Source: Ligula intestinalis
Lineage: Eukaryota; Platyhelminthes; Cestoda; Diphyllobothriidea; Diphyllobothriidae
DNA: 64,000 nucleotides
NCBI GenBank assembly: GCA_036362985.1
Contig: JAYGXS010000003.1
Location: forward strand, 81,172,403-81,236,402
Direction: 5' to 3'
Shown here: positions 10,200 to 21,499 of the stretch, one piece after another
Numbering within the stretch: the first letter of the stretch is position 1
Layout of the letters: every line of letters starts with the position of its first letter
Notes under the pieces: model-generated
Databases searched by the model: none
What the model was told of the DNA's origin: nothing
What the model saw: the letters and a program-made list of their open reading frames with translations, nothing else
Program-made: the position numbers and the translations under genes

Positions 10200-11545
10200 C
10201 TAAAAGACAAGAGGTAAACAGTGTATTTCCATTTGTTTCCGGAAATAGCAGACCAAATCCTTGGATCTAGGACAGCCAACTAATAATTTGCACAGAGGGC
10301 GCTATATGGTGAGTCCAGAGCCATAGACATGTCCAGGAGTACGGTTGGGGAGATGCAGACTTGCAAAACATCTACATCACGCTTTTTTTCCTAATTTCAA
10401 GCTAAGCCTCAAGTCTACACAGGCCACTTACATGATCTGATCGGCTACTGGTCGGGCGATTTAGAACCAAGTTGTGTATTTTTGTGGTCAACTACCCAAG
10501 CCATGCCTCTTAGCGCGTTCTGACAGGTTTCAGAGTTGGTGATAGAATCAGCACGACGTAGATACTGGAATTCCTTAAGGGTGTCAGATACTGTGGAAGT
10601 CCAGACCTTGGTCCAGTAAACTGTTAACTTGGGGACTAGGTTAGACCTGTCGGATGCGGCTTCTAGAACGACCATCCTGCTAAATGCCGGCTTTTCTGGG
10701 AAAATGATGCACATAATTATTCAGTTATCCCTACTTCTTGTATTGTGTGCGTCCACTCCTCTACTGAGCAGGCAGCTGTACCCGAATTTGCCCTGAGTAG
10801 TATAAATTGCAACCCTGAAAGGCATGCTTTTATTATTATTTGTCCATTTGGTTACGGTAGCAAACTAAATTTTAGGCTTTTGTGGGGATATTTTGGGCGT
10901 CCAACTGATGACATGTCCCCCATGAGCGTCATGAAATGGGTGCGGTTTTACTGGCTTGGCCGGGCGTACGTTTGGGAGTGATGCAGACTTGCACAGCACC
11001 TACCTCATGCGTTACTTCCTCACCTCGGGTGAAGCATCAGGTGTACACGTGCCAAATGCACATAGAATCTGATCGACACAGAGGTACCGGACTTCTAGGC
11101 ATGCGATTTGTAATTCCACACGCCCGAGAGAGCCATAAATTACCTTTTTTAAATTTGCGATTATTCCCATTGACAATTTCAGAAGATAAATTAGTGAACA
11201 TACGTTAATTTTCGATGCAGTCTCGTCACCCAAAAATGCAAACATTAGATCCCAAATTGTGAACTTTGTTGTTAACCATACAAACCAAGAAGTTTAGCGC
11301 TTCCGGACAGGTTCCAGCTTTATTGATGGGAACACCAAGACGTAGCCAATGCAATTCACTAAAGAATGCCAGTTATTTTTTATTCAGAGTACTTGGTCCA
11401 GTAAACCATCAGATTTGCGTCAAGATTACGCCTGCCGAATGCATGAATAACTTCTGATTTTCTGAGACTTACATGAGCATCCCTCGTGCTTCTATTGTAT
11501 ACTCCCACTCTCCTACATAGCAGTCAGATGTGCTATAATGCAAAG
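10140..11545 (-). repeat. Degenerate tandem array containing the FN3-2 exon start
   Basis: A unit of about 0.6-0.8 kb is present about 2.3 times. Matching landmarks are the exon-start block (10142-10200, 10752-10815, 11490-11545), the segment ending in gatgcagacttgca (about 10336 and 10980), ctgatcg (about 10436 and 11070), the block around agcgc..gacaggtt (about 10505 and 11300), and cttggtccagtaaac (about 10610 and 11393). The second unit has about 170 bp extra. Only the lowest-coordinate copy keeps an open exon. Confidence 0.7.
10748..10814 (-). pseudogene. Decayed copy of the FN3-2 exon start
   Basis: After a good acceptor (CCTTTCAG) the minus strand reads GCNLYYSGQIRVQL, against GYNLYYSMQLRAQL in the true exon, then meets a stop or needs a frameshift. 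With a one-base shift it continues VEEWTHTIQEVGIT, which still looks like an FN3 strand. A third, even weaker copy near 11490-11545 reads VGEWEYTIEARGM before a GTAAGT. I read both as relics of local duplication. Use as an alternative exon is unlikely but not excluded. Confidence 0.55.
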
Positions 11546-12415
11546 GCAAGCAAGATTTTTCGTCTCTCAAATTAGCTGCCCAATGCTTTGTGTTATTTTT
11601 AGGTTTTCTGGAAGTCAAGTTGCTGTGGTGTCAATAATGTTCGATTTGAAAGAGTAATGCGGATTATTTGGCATTACGATCGCTTTTCGGTCACCTTGTT
11701 TTCTATCTTCATAAAATTTGGGAATTAGATATCGTTCTCTGATAAAATTGCGAAAGCTACGGGAAAATGACGTTCGATGGAATTTGACGTTAAATTCGGA
11801 TTTATGTTTCCCAGTTGGTGCTTTATAAAATTTTCAGTTTTTCCTGCTGCCTATATTTGCTCTTACTTAATGCCGTCGTTTGACTAAAAGCTAGTGTCTG
11901 CTCACATATGTGCGTATGTGGCGTATAAGATGCACTAGTTATACCAGTTTTTCTTAGCAAACACTTATTCTGGTATTTTTGTTGTTTTGTGCTTTCTCCA
12001 ATCTAAACTTTATTTCCAGTAATGCTTTCGCTTCTTACAACAGTGGCGTCTATATACTGGAGTTGTTTTGTGAAATCCTGATACTAAGCAAATCCGACAA
12101 AGATGGGGATCCCTGGCCTGAAATCTAGGACACATTTGTCATCCTTAACCAGTCATACTCAACCCTAGGAAATAAATTATCCAAGGGTCTAACCTAGAAC
12201 CTGGACAAAAGTTGCTTACAGTAATAACAAGCATGGCTACTTTCTGATTCGGCTATTTTAACGGCAAAACCTGAGCAATGGAATAAAATTATATGCTAGA
12301 GGTTGTTTAAGACAGACCAAGGGGAACAAAGAAGGAGGAGAAAAGGTGCAGAAAAAAGCAGGCAGTATTGTGATCAAGAAGGAGACAACTCGACCGCTGG
12401 GAAAATACTTTTATT

Positions 12416-12459
12416 CGCCAGACATTATGAGATCTGTCGCAAATTCGCCATCAGAGACA
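12416..12459 (-). ncRNA. Decayed hammerhead motif
   Basis: The minus strand reads CTGATGG in place of CTGATGA, and ATAA in place of GAAA, with GTC kept. The core is broken. Confidence 0.45.
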
Positions 12460-13110
12460 CATACGCCGGAGGCAACCGTAAGGGGCCAGATAATGGAACC
12501 GAAAGACCAACTGCCACGGTAAGAAACATGTGGAGTCGTCTACAGGATCTGGTGCAGTTGCGGGTAGAGCAACTATTTCGGAGAAACTGGCAGACTTCTC
12601 AAGACGTGAATTGCCGAACACGTGGCAGCAGTGCGGCGAAATGATGCTAATTCTCAAGTTGCGGCTCATTCGACGAGACCTGCTCATATATACAAATTCT
12701 ATGTGGCCGAAATTTTCGCAAGACGTGACAATCGGGTGAGCCGAGAAATACTTGAGTCATGGTTCACGGGCCCTCAATAAACAAACAATTGCAATGATTC
12801 GTCCAATCCATATTCGGTGCTGAAACTCAATTTGACCTAAGCAAGTTGCCACTTGGGGAGCGGACAGGCCACCGCGTCATCCTACGCCAATACCGGAGGG
12901 CCAGATGGCCGAGCAATCAGCACGCCCGAGCCCACCACGTGTGATGAAAGTTCAACAGGTCAGAGCCCACATATCGTTCAACAAACGATCAACACGCAAG
13001 AAGGCCATTTCCGTTAATTGTCATTGTTCGTTTGCAGTAATGACTGTATCATATAAATACTGCAAACTCCTGTGCATATGCTACTCATATGTTCTACTGC
13101 TATCTGACTG

Positions 13111-13155
13111 TGTTTCTGATAAAAAAATCCACGACGGATTACAAAACGTCAGGCG
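13111..13155 (+). ncRNA. Decayed hammerhead motif
   Basis: It reads CTGATAA (13116-13122, G8 lost) and AAAAC in place of GAAAC before GTC. Stem II TCC-ACGAC-GGA is still visible. Confidence 0.45.
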
Positions 13156-15607
13156 AATAAAAGTATTGTCCCAGCGATTGAGTCGTGTTATTCCCAATTC
13201 ATTCCTGGGCCTCGCATGTTCGCTTGTCTTGGCAGCATTGTGACCTCTGCCCATGCCAAGCTCGAAGCTTGCTAGAAACGCATCTGTTTACAAAGTTTAA
13301 AGTTTTGGACGTAGTGAAAGTCCTAAGAAGCCCTAAAATTATTTAGCCACAATTTAAACAGCTGTAATAAGATTGGGATCCCTGAAATGAAGTTCTCCAT
13401 CACAAGTGCGTTTCTCCTTCGACCATTGTTAAATTCTAAATCCTCCCTAACTCTCTGGACACTAGCCGCATCATCTTGAGGAAGCAAACATTTTGGGCTG
13501 TAGGACAGCTGTTTTCAGCAAAGAAAAAGGATCATTCCTGCAACTCCACGTATATTGTAGTTGCAAACAGGTTTTAATTCCCTGTAGTAAACTTGTTGCT
13601 ATAAAATATTGCGTCCGGGGATTCGCTGAACGAAATGACTGACAAAAAAGAGGTTATCTTCTTAACTGCCATTTTTTTTCCTTTTCTGATCTTCATTTCC
13701 AGCTAACTAACTCAGAGTGTATATCTACTGTCTATGGTGCTGCGTGTTTATGTAATTGCAGCGTAGGGAAATTTGCCTGCGCAGAGCAAACTTCCCCGAC
13801 GGTACAACATCAACTTCACCTGCGTCGATTTAAACACCACGTAAATGCTGCTTGCTGTTTGTTTGAATAACTTGGGCAGTCGAGCGGAACCAACAGGCTA
13901 GCGTATATACGTACAAACGCATAAGTACATCATTCGCAAGGGTGTTTAGTAGTACACATTACCCAGGGGTGGTGATAAACTAGCGTGAGAACATGTTTAT
14001 GCTGGTGCTGTCGTCGTCGTCGTAGCAGGCTGTACACCTTCATGGGACATCGGCTGTTTTCGCCTTGGGTGAGCATAGCGATACATTTAAGTTAGCAAGG
14101 TAACTACTGGCGCAGGACCAGTGCTTAGCTGTGAACGGTTGAGTGACGCTACATCAGTACGAAATAAACAGAAGCAACTTCATGGCACCCTGTGCTCTAC
14201 AGGGGGAGGGATGTGATATGCTAGCCATCGTAGTCGTCGGAACATCACAGAAATGATGGAAGAGGGCACACTAGCGACGATAGGAAGGAGCTCTGGAGGG
14301 AGCATTTACGTTTGGCTCATAAACACTGGTAGGTTGATAGGCAACCTTTGCAGAATAATAATAAAGCGGAATCGGAAGCTGTAAAATAAAGTCTCAATGA
14401 GAAATGAGCGAGACGCGAGGCAATGTCTATTGGATGGTACTGACCTACTGGCGTAGGCACCACGCCATTATCGATTTTCCCAACCATTGACGATCTAAGC
14501 TGTTCTTTCGCACTTTCAGTTTGATCTGCGTTTGAAGGTGAACTGGGGCTTCAGTCTCAAAATTTCATACGATGGATTATACGCCCTAGAGACCGTAATC
14601 ACCTTCAACCAATATTTTAGTGCATATTTTATGCAGAAAGTATCGTTTAAAAGTTAAATAACAATTATTTACCTAGACATCCATTATACGCATTGGCTCT
14701 CGATTCGAAACATTGACAAATCTTTATATATTTGTCAATTGAGTGGAATTTAATTCAAGTTTTAAGGCTGCAAGCACACATTCTGTACGATTATATATGC
14801 TATCTCAAATGCTGCCACGTACGAGCTTATATGCGCTTAAACTCTTCTCGAGTGTAGCCCTCTGCAAACGCAGCCGTTCGCTTGCCAAAAGCCTTTCATG
14901 CGTCTGATTTAATGTTGGTGCGTCTGTTGGGTTTGCATGCCAGCGTACACCAGTCAGAACAGTCATCTTTGTCCTGCTTCTCCTAACTCCCCACTGCTGG
15001 TCAAATTAAGTTTGCTTCATCCATGAAAAAGGTCTCCTCACATTGCGACGCCTTTCGTGCCGTTCCACCTTCTAGGAGAAATAATTTTATGTGACTTTTT
15101 CCACTGTGTAATTAACTACACATCAGATAGCAGGCCCAGCCCGGGTAGCAGAAAGAGGCGATGACGATGATGATGATGGTGATGATGAGTAGGAGGAGGA
15201 GGAGACGGTGCCTAGTGCCTAGGACCACACCCACACCAACACGCCTTCATGTCTTGCCTGTTCTCGCCTGTTTCTGAGGCCAAGTTCAGCTGGAGTCACC
15301 ACACATGGCGCATGTGACTGCGCTTGAGGAACACACACGAGGCAGCGCCTGTGGGCGCCTCCGCTCATTATGACTATATGTTACTTCCCATCTTCTCTCC
15401 GTCCTCTTCCTTCTGCTTCTCTAGTTCTTCTTCTTCTCTCCTGGGGGAAAGGTGAGGTGTTTGCGGGATGTGAGGGAGAGGTAAGAAGTGTATGCCGTCA
15501 GCAGAGGCTCAACTTGCGCTCTCTGATAGGCTATTTTGGTAACTTGCTAGAATCCACAATTTACCAGTAGAGCCTGCTTTTCAACCCTAGCATCCTGTTG
15601 AGGACGA

Positions 15608-15680
15608 AATGCATTCACATATGCAGCTGGTAGGGATTAGTCATAAGCTACGGAAAAAGGGGCGCCTGTCCAAATAATAA
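15608..15680 (+). repeat. Short dispersed repeat, copy 1
   Basis: It matches 16050-16125: ggtagggattagtcataagc then ggggcgcctgtccaa. Confidence 0.65.
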
Positions 15681-15712
15681 AAGTGCCGCGTACAGCATTG
15701 TAGGCTCTCAAA

Positions 15713-16020
15713 CTGCTTGAAATGGTGACTAGACTGAGTCGAGATTACTATTAGCGGAATCAGGTGTAGGCCACTTTGTCCAATGCAGGCCAGAACACCA
15801 ACTTAGCCTTAAGTGACAGTAGACGTTTGTGCTGGTTTTACTGCTACTGCTACTGCTATTTCTACTAGCAGTAACTAGCAGCATAGATAAGTGATATTAG
15901 AATTGGTTCATTTACTGACGCGAATACTAGTCAGAAGTGATGCTGCTTAAAGTCAGCGATGGGCTGGTACCCCCCACTCTCAACTAGGAGTGTGAATATG
16001 GATTTATGCTATTCCGAGTA
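15713..16020 (+). repeat. About 310-bp dispersed repeat, copy A
   Basis: It aligns over its whole length with 18427-18780: ggtgactagac..agtcgagat, caatgcaggccagaacacca, tagacgtttgtgctggtttt, aatactagtcagaagtga and gatttatgctattccg. Confidence 0.75.
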
Positions 16021-16049
16021 ATTGTATGTTTAACGCCCGTGACCGTGAA

Positions 16050-16125
16050 GTGCATTGGTATGCGCAGGCGGTAAGGATTAATCATAAGCCACGTGAAGCG
16101 GGGCGCCTGTCCAAGCAATGCATTT
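16050..16125 (+). repeat. Short dispersed repeat, copy 2
   Basis: It carries ggtaaggattaatcataagc and ggggcgcctgtccaa, the direct counterpart of 15608-15680. Confidence 0.65.
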
Positions 16126-16674
16126 GGCTCTGCAGGCTTTTCAATTTGAACCACCGCTTTTTCCCTTCCTCTAATCGCATGTAAATGTCCTTGTATACAC
16201 GATGGTTGGCCTACTTCGCCAATTATAAACCGACTTTTATTCCTTTTTGTTTATTTGAAATCCGATGAGGTCATAAGTGCACAAGGTCAAAACGCCAGCG
16301 CTGTTTTGAAATCAGTCCAAATTTTGGAAAAATATTTTCAGATTAAAGCATATCTCCCACTCTCTCTCTCTGCGTTAATGTTCCTTGGCCCTTACTGTGA
16401 CACAAGTCCCCAACCCAAGGCTGAACCTTGACACTATAGTTAACATAAACTCAATCCTTGATTATTGGATTAGGCAAATGCGACAATATGAAGGAGGATA
16501 AGGGGAACAAAAAGTTAACCAAGCGATCAGTAGTAAGTAAGGGGGAGGTGTTCAGGCATCAAGGTTTCGAATTCTAGTCATAACAAGGGACCAGAGCGGG
16601 GGAGGTCATGCAGACATCGCGGTGGGAGGCCTCAGCACCTACGGTGTCACTGTGACGACAGGGCCACGTGAACT

Positions 16675-16875
16675 AATTGTCGTACCCCTTCTCACCCACT
16701 CCTCCTGTCTGGCCGTTTGTTATGGCTAGAATCTGACCCATTGATCCTTAAACACCTCTTCCCCTTACTTATCACGTGCTTACACTTTTGTCAACTCGAC
16801 CCTCCCTCTTTTGTTTTACTGATGATGAATAGTCGAAGCCGTACGATCGCCTAACCTGACTTCTTGAATATTTAC
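16675..16875 (+). repeat. Dispersed repeat family, copy b
   Basis: Uninterrupted relative of the 8980-9400 copy. It ends tgatgatgaatagtcgaag then gcctaacctgacttcttgaat. Confidence 0.55.
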
Positions 16876-17159
16876 AAAATGATTGACACTACACTTAACC
16901 CTCACCTTAACCTTGAAATGAATCCTAACTTCCCTGGAAGTTGGCACAAAACCACGTCCATTGCGGTACTTCATGTTCTTCTGTCTTGTTTAAGGGATCA
17001 TTTAAGTAATCCTAAATGAAGGAAATATGCTTGACTAGCGCGGAAGCCCGGCTTCCATTTCGGCTTCCTTACATGTTGCTGTCCCTTATGTAGGCAAACC
17101 TTACATGAGAACCGATTAAAATAGCTATATTCAGTTCAGTTTTATTAGGGAAATATAGG

Positions 17160-17990
17160 TAAATACCTCAAAATCCCTCTTTGTACAAAGCTGTGATGCA
17201 GAACATGTGGCGTTGCCAGTAATGGAACTGCGTTAAGGGGGCAGAACCTTGGTTGATGTACTTGCAGACGTACTTGATGGACTTCGCTGAGTTGCAAAAT
17301 TCAACATTGATGTGGGCCTTGAATACTTTTGACAGTAGGGGACAATACGGTACAATCAAACGGTTATCAATAACAACCCCATCGGTTCATACATAACTGC
17401 TTCGAATATGCCACTCTCAGGTTGTCGCCTTCTGTAGAGAGAGTAACCATCGCCATCAGTCTGAGTTGCACCTAGGAATCGCTTGAGATATCTTTTTATA
17501 CATTTACCATCCTTCATGCAAGGACTGATAGGATTTATCTGACCGCATGGGTCATGCACCACTTGAGTTTCAAGCAGAACAAGGTCAACGGACCGGCAAG
17601 GCAACTCTGCGCATATGAATTTGTAGACATCAGAAGAGTGCAGTTTTTCCTTTAGCCAGACCAAAATGTGAGCGTGGGGCAGTCCTCTCTTTTGCCACTC
17701 TACAGTGTACATATGACACTGAACGTCACCGAAATTTTGAATTTTGTGATAAGTTTTATCATGGTTTTCAACTTAAGCTGGAATACCCGTGCTAACAAAT
17801 CATGGCAATCCTTTGGCATTTAACCGGGGAGCAGCTCATCAGTAATTTCAGGCCATGATGGGTTGCAAGTAGAAGTAATGAATAGATTCGGGCGTCCAAA
17901 AGTCTAGCGTAAATTGACGCATCTTGAGTTGTCTCATGCATATAGCGAAGTAGACGGCGTTCCCCAATCCTCAAAATCTTGGCGGCCTTG
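17160..17990 (-). mobile_element. Helitron Rep-domain fragment (frameshifted)
   Basis: The minus strand carries, in order and across at least two frame changes and a stop: RYMHETTQDASIYAR; then FGRPNLFITSTCNPSWPEIT; DLLARVFQLKLK; MYTVEWQKRGLPHAHILVWL, containing the HxH metal-binding motif of the HUH nuclease; HDPCGQINPISPCMKDGKC; and IVPYCPLLSKVFKAHINVEF with KYVCKYINQG. These are successive conserved blocks of Helitron replication initiator proteins. The catalytic tyrosine region and the helicase are missing, so this is an isolated, inactive fragment. Neither Helitron terminus was identified. Confidence 0.85.
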
Positions 17991-18426
17991 CCCTTTTCGC
18001 TCCTCCAATCCACTCCTTCCCCACCCCCCGTGGCGTATTCACATCCGCCAGTCACGTCGGATGTCAATCGTGAGTCTGAAACATCTGCCTGCCACCAATG
18101 ATAAAGGGGACAAACACCGACGAGTGACACCGGCATTGTCCCCTGTGTGATCGACGCACGGACTGGCGCGCGAAAGGCGGGTGGCACGTCGCGCATGACC
18201 AACATACAGACAGGCGCGCATGCCCACGTGCAGAAGGCGCAGAAGGCATTTTAATATGACCCCTGGGACCAATGATAATGGAGGTCCACACAGAGGCAGG
18301 CAGGAATTTTATTAAGTATACAGATAGTTCGACCATCGATTACGATAAAGTCCACCATGTGCTAAAGAATAGGGAATATGACTGAACTGAAAGAAACGCC
18401 ATCTACCGCACTCTGAACCCCCAATC

Positions 18427-18780
18427 CGCTTGAAGTGGTGACTAGACAGAGTCGAGATGAATGAACGGAATCAGGCGTAGGTCACTTTCTCCAATGCAGG
18501 CCAGAACACCAACTTAGCCTTAAATGTTAGTAGACGTTTGTGCTGGTTTTACCGCTCTACCTAAACGCACTCACTTTCAGCAGTTGTCAAGATGGACTCA
18601 AAGAGACCCACGTTGGTGCTGCTACTCTTATTTCTTCTACTACTAACTAGCGATATAGGTGAGTGATAGTAGGATAGGTTCTATTACTGACACCAATACT
18701 AGTCAGAAGTGACGTTGGCGATGAGTTCATAACCCCGAAATCTCAACAAGGAGTGTGAATCTGGGTTTATGCTATTCCGG
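18427..18780 (+). repeat. About 350-bp dispersed repeat, copy B
   Basis: Direct counterpart of 15713-16020, with about 50 bp more in the middle. The two copies bracket the Helitron fragment. Confidence 0.75.
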
Positions 18781-20199
18781 GCTTGCCTTGGTTTCCGCCC
18801 GCTGAGCTCTATCCAACATACTGTGTCAGTTTCCACTAAGTTTATATTACGAGCACTAGGATACTACAGCCAGAAGTAATGTGCCCACATTAAGAGTGCT
18901 AATTCTAGTGACCATTTTTCCTAAGACCAGTAAACAGTATACTATTTCTGCGGCCACGTTGGCGTTGGGTATCACTAACCAATAACGCCTGATGAGGCAG
19001 AAAAGGCCTTCTTAGAGTTCCATGTCCTTGCTGGCAATATCCTTCTGCCTATACCCTAGCCACTTCAAAGTGGAGGCTTGAGAGAGAGCTCTAATAACAA
19101 TATGGACGGACGTGTGGGTCCTCTGACAGATCAGTGTACGCATATCTGCTACATTATACTATACAAGTTTCTGTGCGTGCTTGTAGGAAGTCGGCACCCA
19201 GTATGTAATCCCAAGCTGTATGGGGTTAATACTAATAAGCTTAGGTGTTAAAAAACTTCATTAACCAATAACTCAAGTTTCTAACATGACCTTTTGCCAC
19301 AACGTAGTACCGTTTGCCGCCTATAGGCTAAATCCAGGCTTGCGGCAGTGTCTGACTTGCGGTGGACAACACATGGTACAGGGTACTGTCTTTTCTCATG
19401 ATTTGGACGCCCGAGGAAGGGAAGGGACGACCGGGGGAAATTAAATAAGCTATATAATACGTACGTGGTAACACTAATTAGCTGTCGATCTTTCCTCATT
19501 CATCTAAGAACTACTAGGCTGCATAGACCGGTCCTCCTTAGCCAAAATAACGCTGACCTTTCGTGCAGTGGTGCAGCGATGATGGGCAATTTTGCCGGTT
19601 GCCGGCCGGAGATCATAAAAAATGAACCTTCACCAATTAAAGTCTGCGAAGCCCAATTTATTGTGGTTGTAAGTTACAGCAGTGAAAATAAGGGCGAAAC
19701 AGTGGACTTTTACTTAATGTCTGCGCTGAAGTAATAGCGATATATCGACTGACTTTCAATTATGGAAGGTATGAGGTTTTTTCTAAGGATGATTATATTC
19801 AGATCCAAATTTGGCAAGACTGAGTTATCACTGCCCCCTCTCCCCACGCACACAGCTTATTCTAAATTTTGTCTGCAGTTGGCATTCATCATTGAAAATG
19901 GCATTTTCGGCAGTATGTTCATAGTATTCAGTGTCTGGAAATGGAGTGGTTATACCGACGCCTCCGTATCTGCCCCCAAAAATCGTGCACTAGGTAAAAC
20001 ACTTGACGTGCTTTATTTGCTAGGTGCCAGTGTAAGTCAAAAAACCAAAAGTCATCGGTTCCTTCAAATAGTATCATCCAAGAAATTCCTTTCCATTTGC
20101 TTGGTTCAAAGTTTGCGGATCCTGGTTTAAAGACAGGGTCAATACTTAAAATATGCAATGGTTAGCAAGAAATACGTAATTACAAACTGTGTGAGTCTA

Positions 20200-21480
20200 T
20201 ATGAGATGGATAGATGATGTACATATGAGATACATCAAGCCATACAGTTCACAATGGCAGATGAGGTCGATAATAAATTGCCCTTCTTCAATTTGCTAGT
20301 CACAAGGCTGGCAGACGGGAAGATAAGGACGACGGTGTACCGTAAGGCGACCAACAGCACACGTTTCCTTCACTTCAGTAGTAACAGGCCCGTCGGTCAC
20401 AAACGCAGTTGCGTCAGGACTCTCTTCCAGCGCGCTCATACACACTGCAGTGACTACGATGGGAGAAGGGTGGAGAGGAAGTACATACATGCCCTTTTCG
20501 AGGCTAATGGTTACCCGAAGTCTTTCGTATACAGGGGTATCAGGAAGTGGCGCTCTGAGGTGTCGACCGAGGATAAACCAAAGTTCTGGTTGCCAATTCC
20601 CTATGTGAAGAATGTCTCAGAGGTGACTGCAGGACCGCTGAAACCGTTCGGAATAGGAATGGCTCACAAACTGGCAGTAACTATCATACAACGGGATATG
20701 TAGCCTAAAGATCTGCTACCAGCGACCGAACAATCAGCGATGGTCTACGGCATCTCGTGCAGAGATTGTGATGCAAGGTATGTCGGTGAAACAGGCAAAG
20801 GTCTTTGCACGAGGTTGCATTAACACCTGCTCGCAATCGACTGCAAAGACAGGCATTATATTGTGTACGGCTACGTGCAGCAGCGAAAGCACGTTTTCGC
20901 CTTTGAGAAAGCAAGGGTGATCGGCAGGGCCAGTAATAAGATGGCTTGACTAGTGCTCGAAAGCTGGTCGTCGACTGGCACACTCAACGGAGCCGTCAAA
21001 TTAAACCCCGCCTACCAATGCATCCTCGCAAGGCTTTCGCCCGCACAGAACGGGGCGCTAAAGCACACAGAAAACCGACAGCATGCAGCCGCAAGGGAAG
21101 TGGGCAGCGAGCGCGAGTCACATGACCGGCGTGGCGTGCGTTCTCATGAGGGCAACTGTGAGACGGCTGGGCTCCGAAGGAAGGGGAGCCCGACAAAGGC
21201 GCACGCGAGGAGATGAGTAATCTGAACGCGGGGAGGGGCAGAGAAACCCGCCGATGCAACGCCAATGACAGTGGAGAGGATGGCGTCAAACAATAGCCAA
21301 CGGGCGAACGAACGCACGGACATTGCACATGGGTACATCAGCCGGCTAGAGGCGAGACACACTAATTCAATGCCAGTGGAAGAGTAAGCACAGTGCTCTG
21401 ACGATAAGAACGAGCATGTTTTCGAAACGTCAGCACAACAACAATTGGGTCCCAGCACTTGCCCTCTCTTCTTCTTCCTC
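20200..21480 (+). mobile_element. Penelope-like element, 3' half with hammerhead tail
   Basis: The frame from 20221 reads the end of the PLE reverse transcriptase (LPFFNLLVTRLADGKIRTTVYRKAT, thumb-like HKRSCVRTLFQRAHTHCS), then KFWLPIPYVKNVSE and a linker. After a TAG at 20701-20703 comes the GIY-YIG domain: VYGISCRDCDARYVGETGKG with its CxxC pair, HVFAFEKARVIGR and VLESWSSTGTLN. Further stops are TAA at 20821-20823 and TGA at 20947-20949. The 3' region to about 21480 ends with a hammerhead core at 21393-21436 and a TCCCAGCAC...cttcttcttcctc tail. The catalytic palm of the reverse transcriptase is not visible upstream, so the copy is 5'-truncated and dead. Confidence 0.85.
21393..21436 (+). 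ncRNA. Hammerhead ribozyme motif in the PLE 3' tail
   Basis: The core is CTGACGA (21398-21404), GAAA (21424-21427) and GTC (21429-21431). Stem I is five perfect pairs, GTGCT (21393-21397) with AGCAC (21432-21436). Stem II is about five pairs around the loop GAGCAT (21412-21417), weakened by a G-U and an A-C. It lies downstream of PLE endonuclease sequence on the same strand, the expected position for PLE-encoded hammerheads. Confidence 0.7.
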
Positions 21481-21499
21481 TTCTCGGGATGATGAGTAC

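Larger units (their letters stand above)
12340..13230. mobile_element. Older element with inverted hammerhead-type ends
   Basis: The left end (12380-12460) is a minus-strand copy and the right end (13030-13195) a plus-strand copy of the same tail as at 8.5-8.9 kb: CAGGCGAATAAA, GTATTGTCCCAGCG, GAGTC. The right end also keeps the head hairpin tttgcagta...tactgcaaa. About 550 bp of unidentified sequence lies between. Both hammerheads are decayed. Confidence 0.5.

Noticed and set aside
11012..11245. Minus-strand 77-codon ORF as a receptor exon
   Set aside because: It lies within the extra 170 bp of the second tandem unit and has no Ig or FN3 motif.
12303..12739. Plus-strand ORFs of 113 and 69 codons
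   Set aside because: They lie between inverted repeat ends with no protein motif, and the codon pattern is not convincing.
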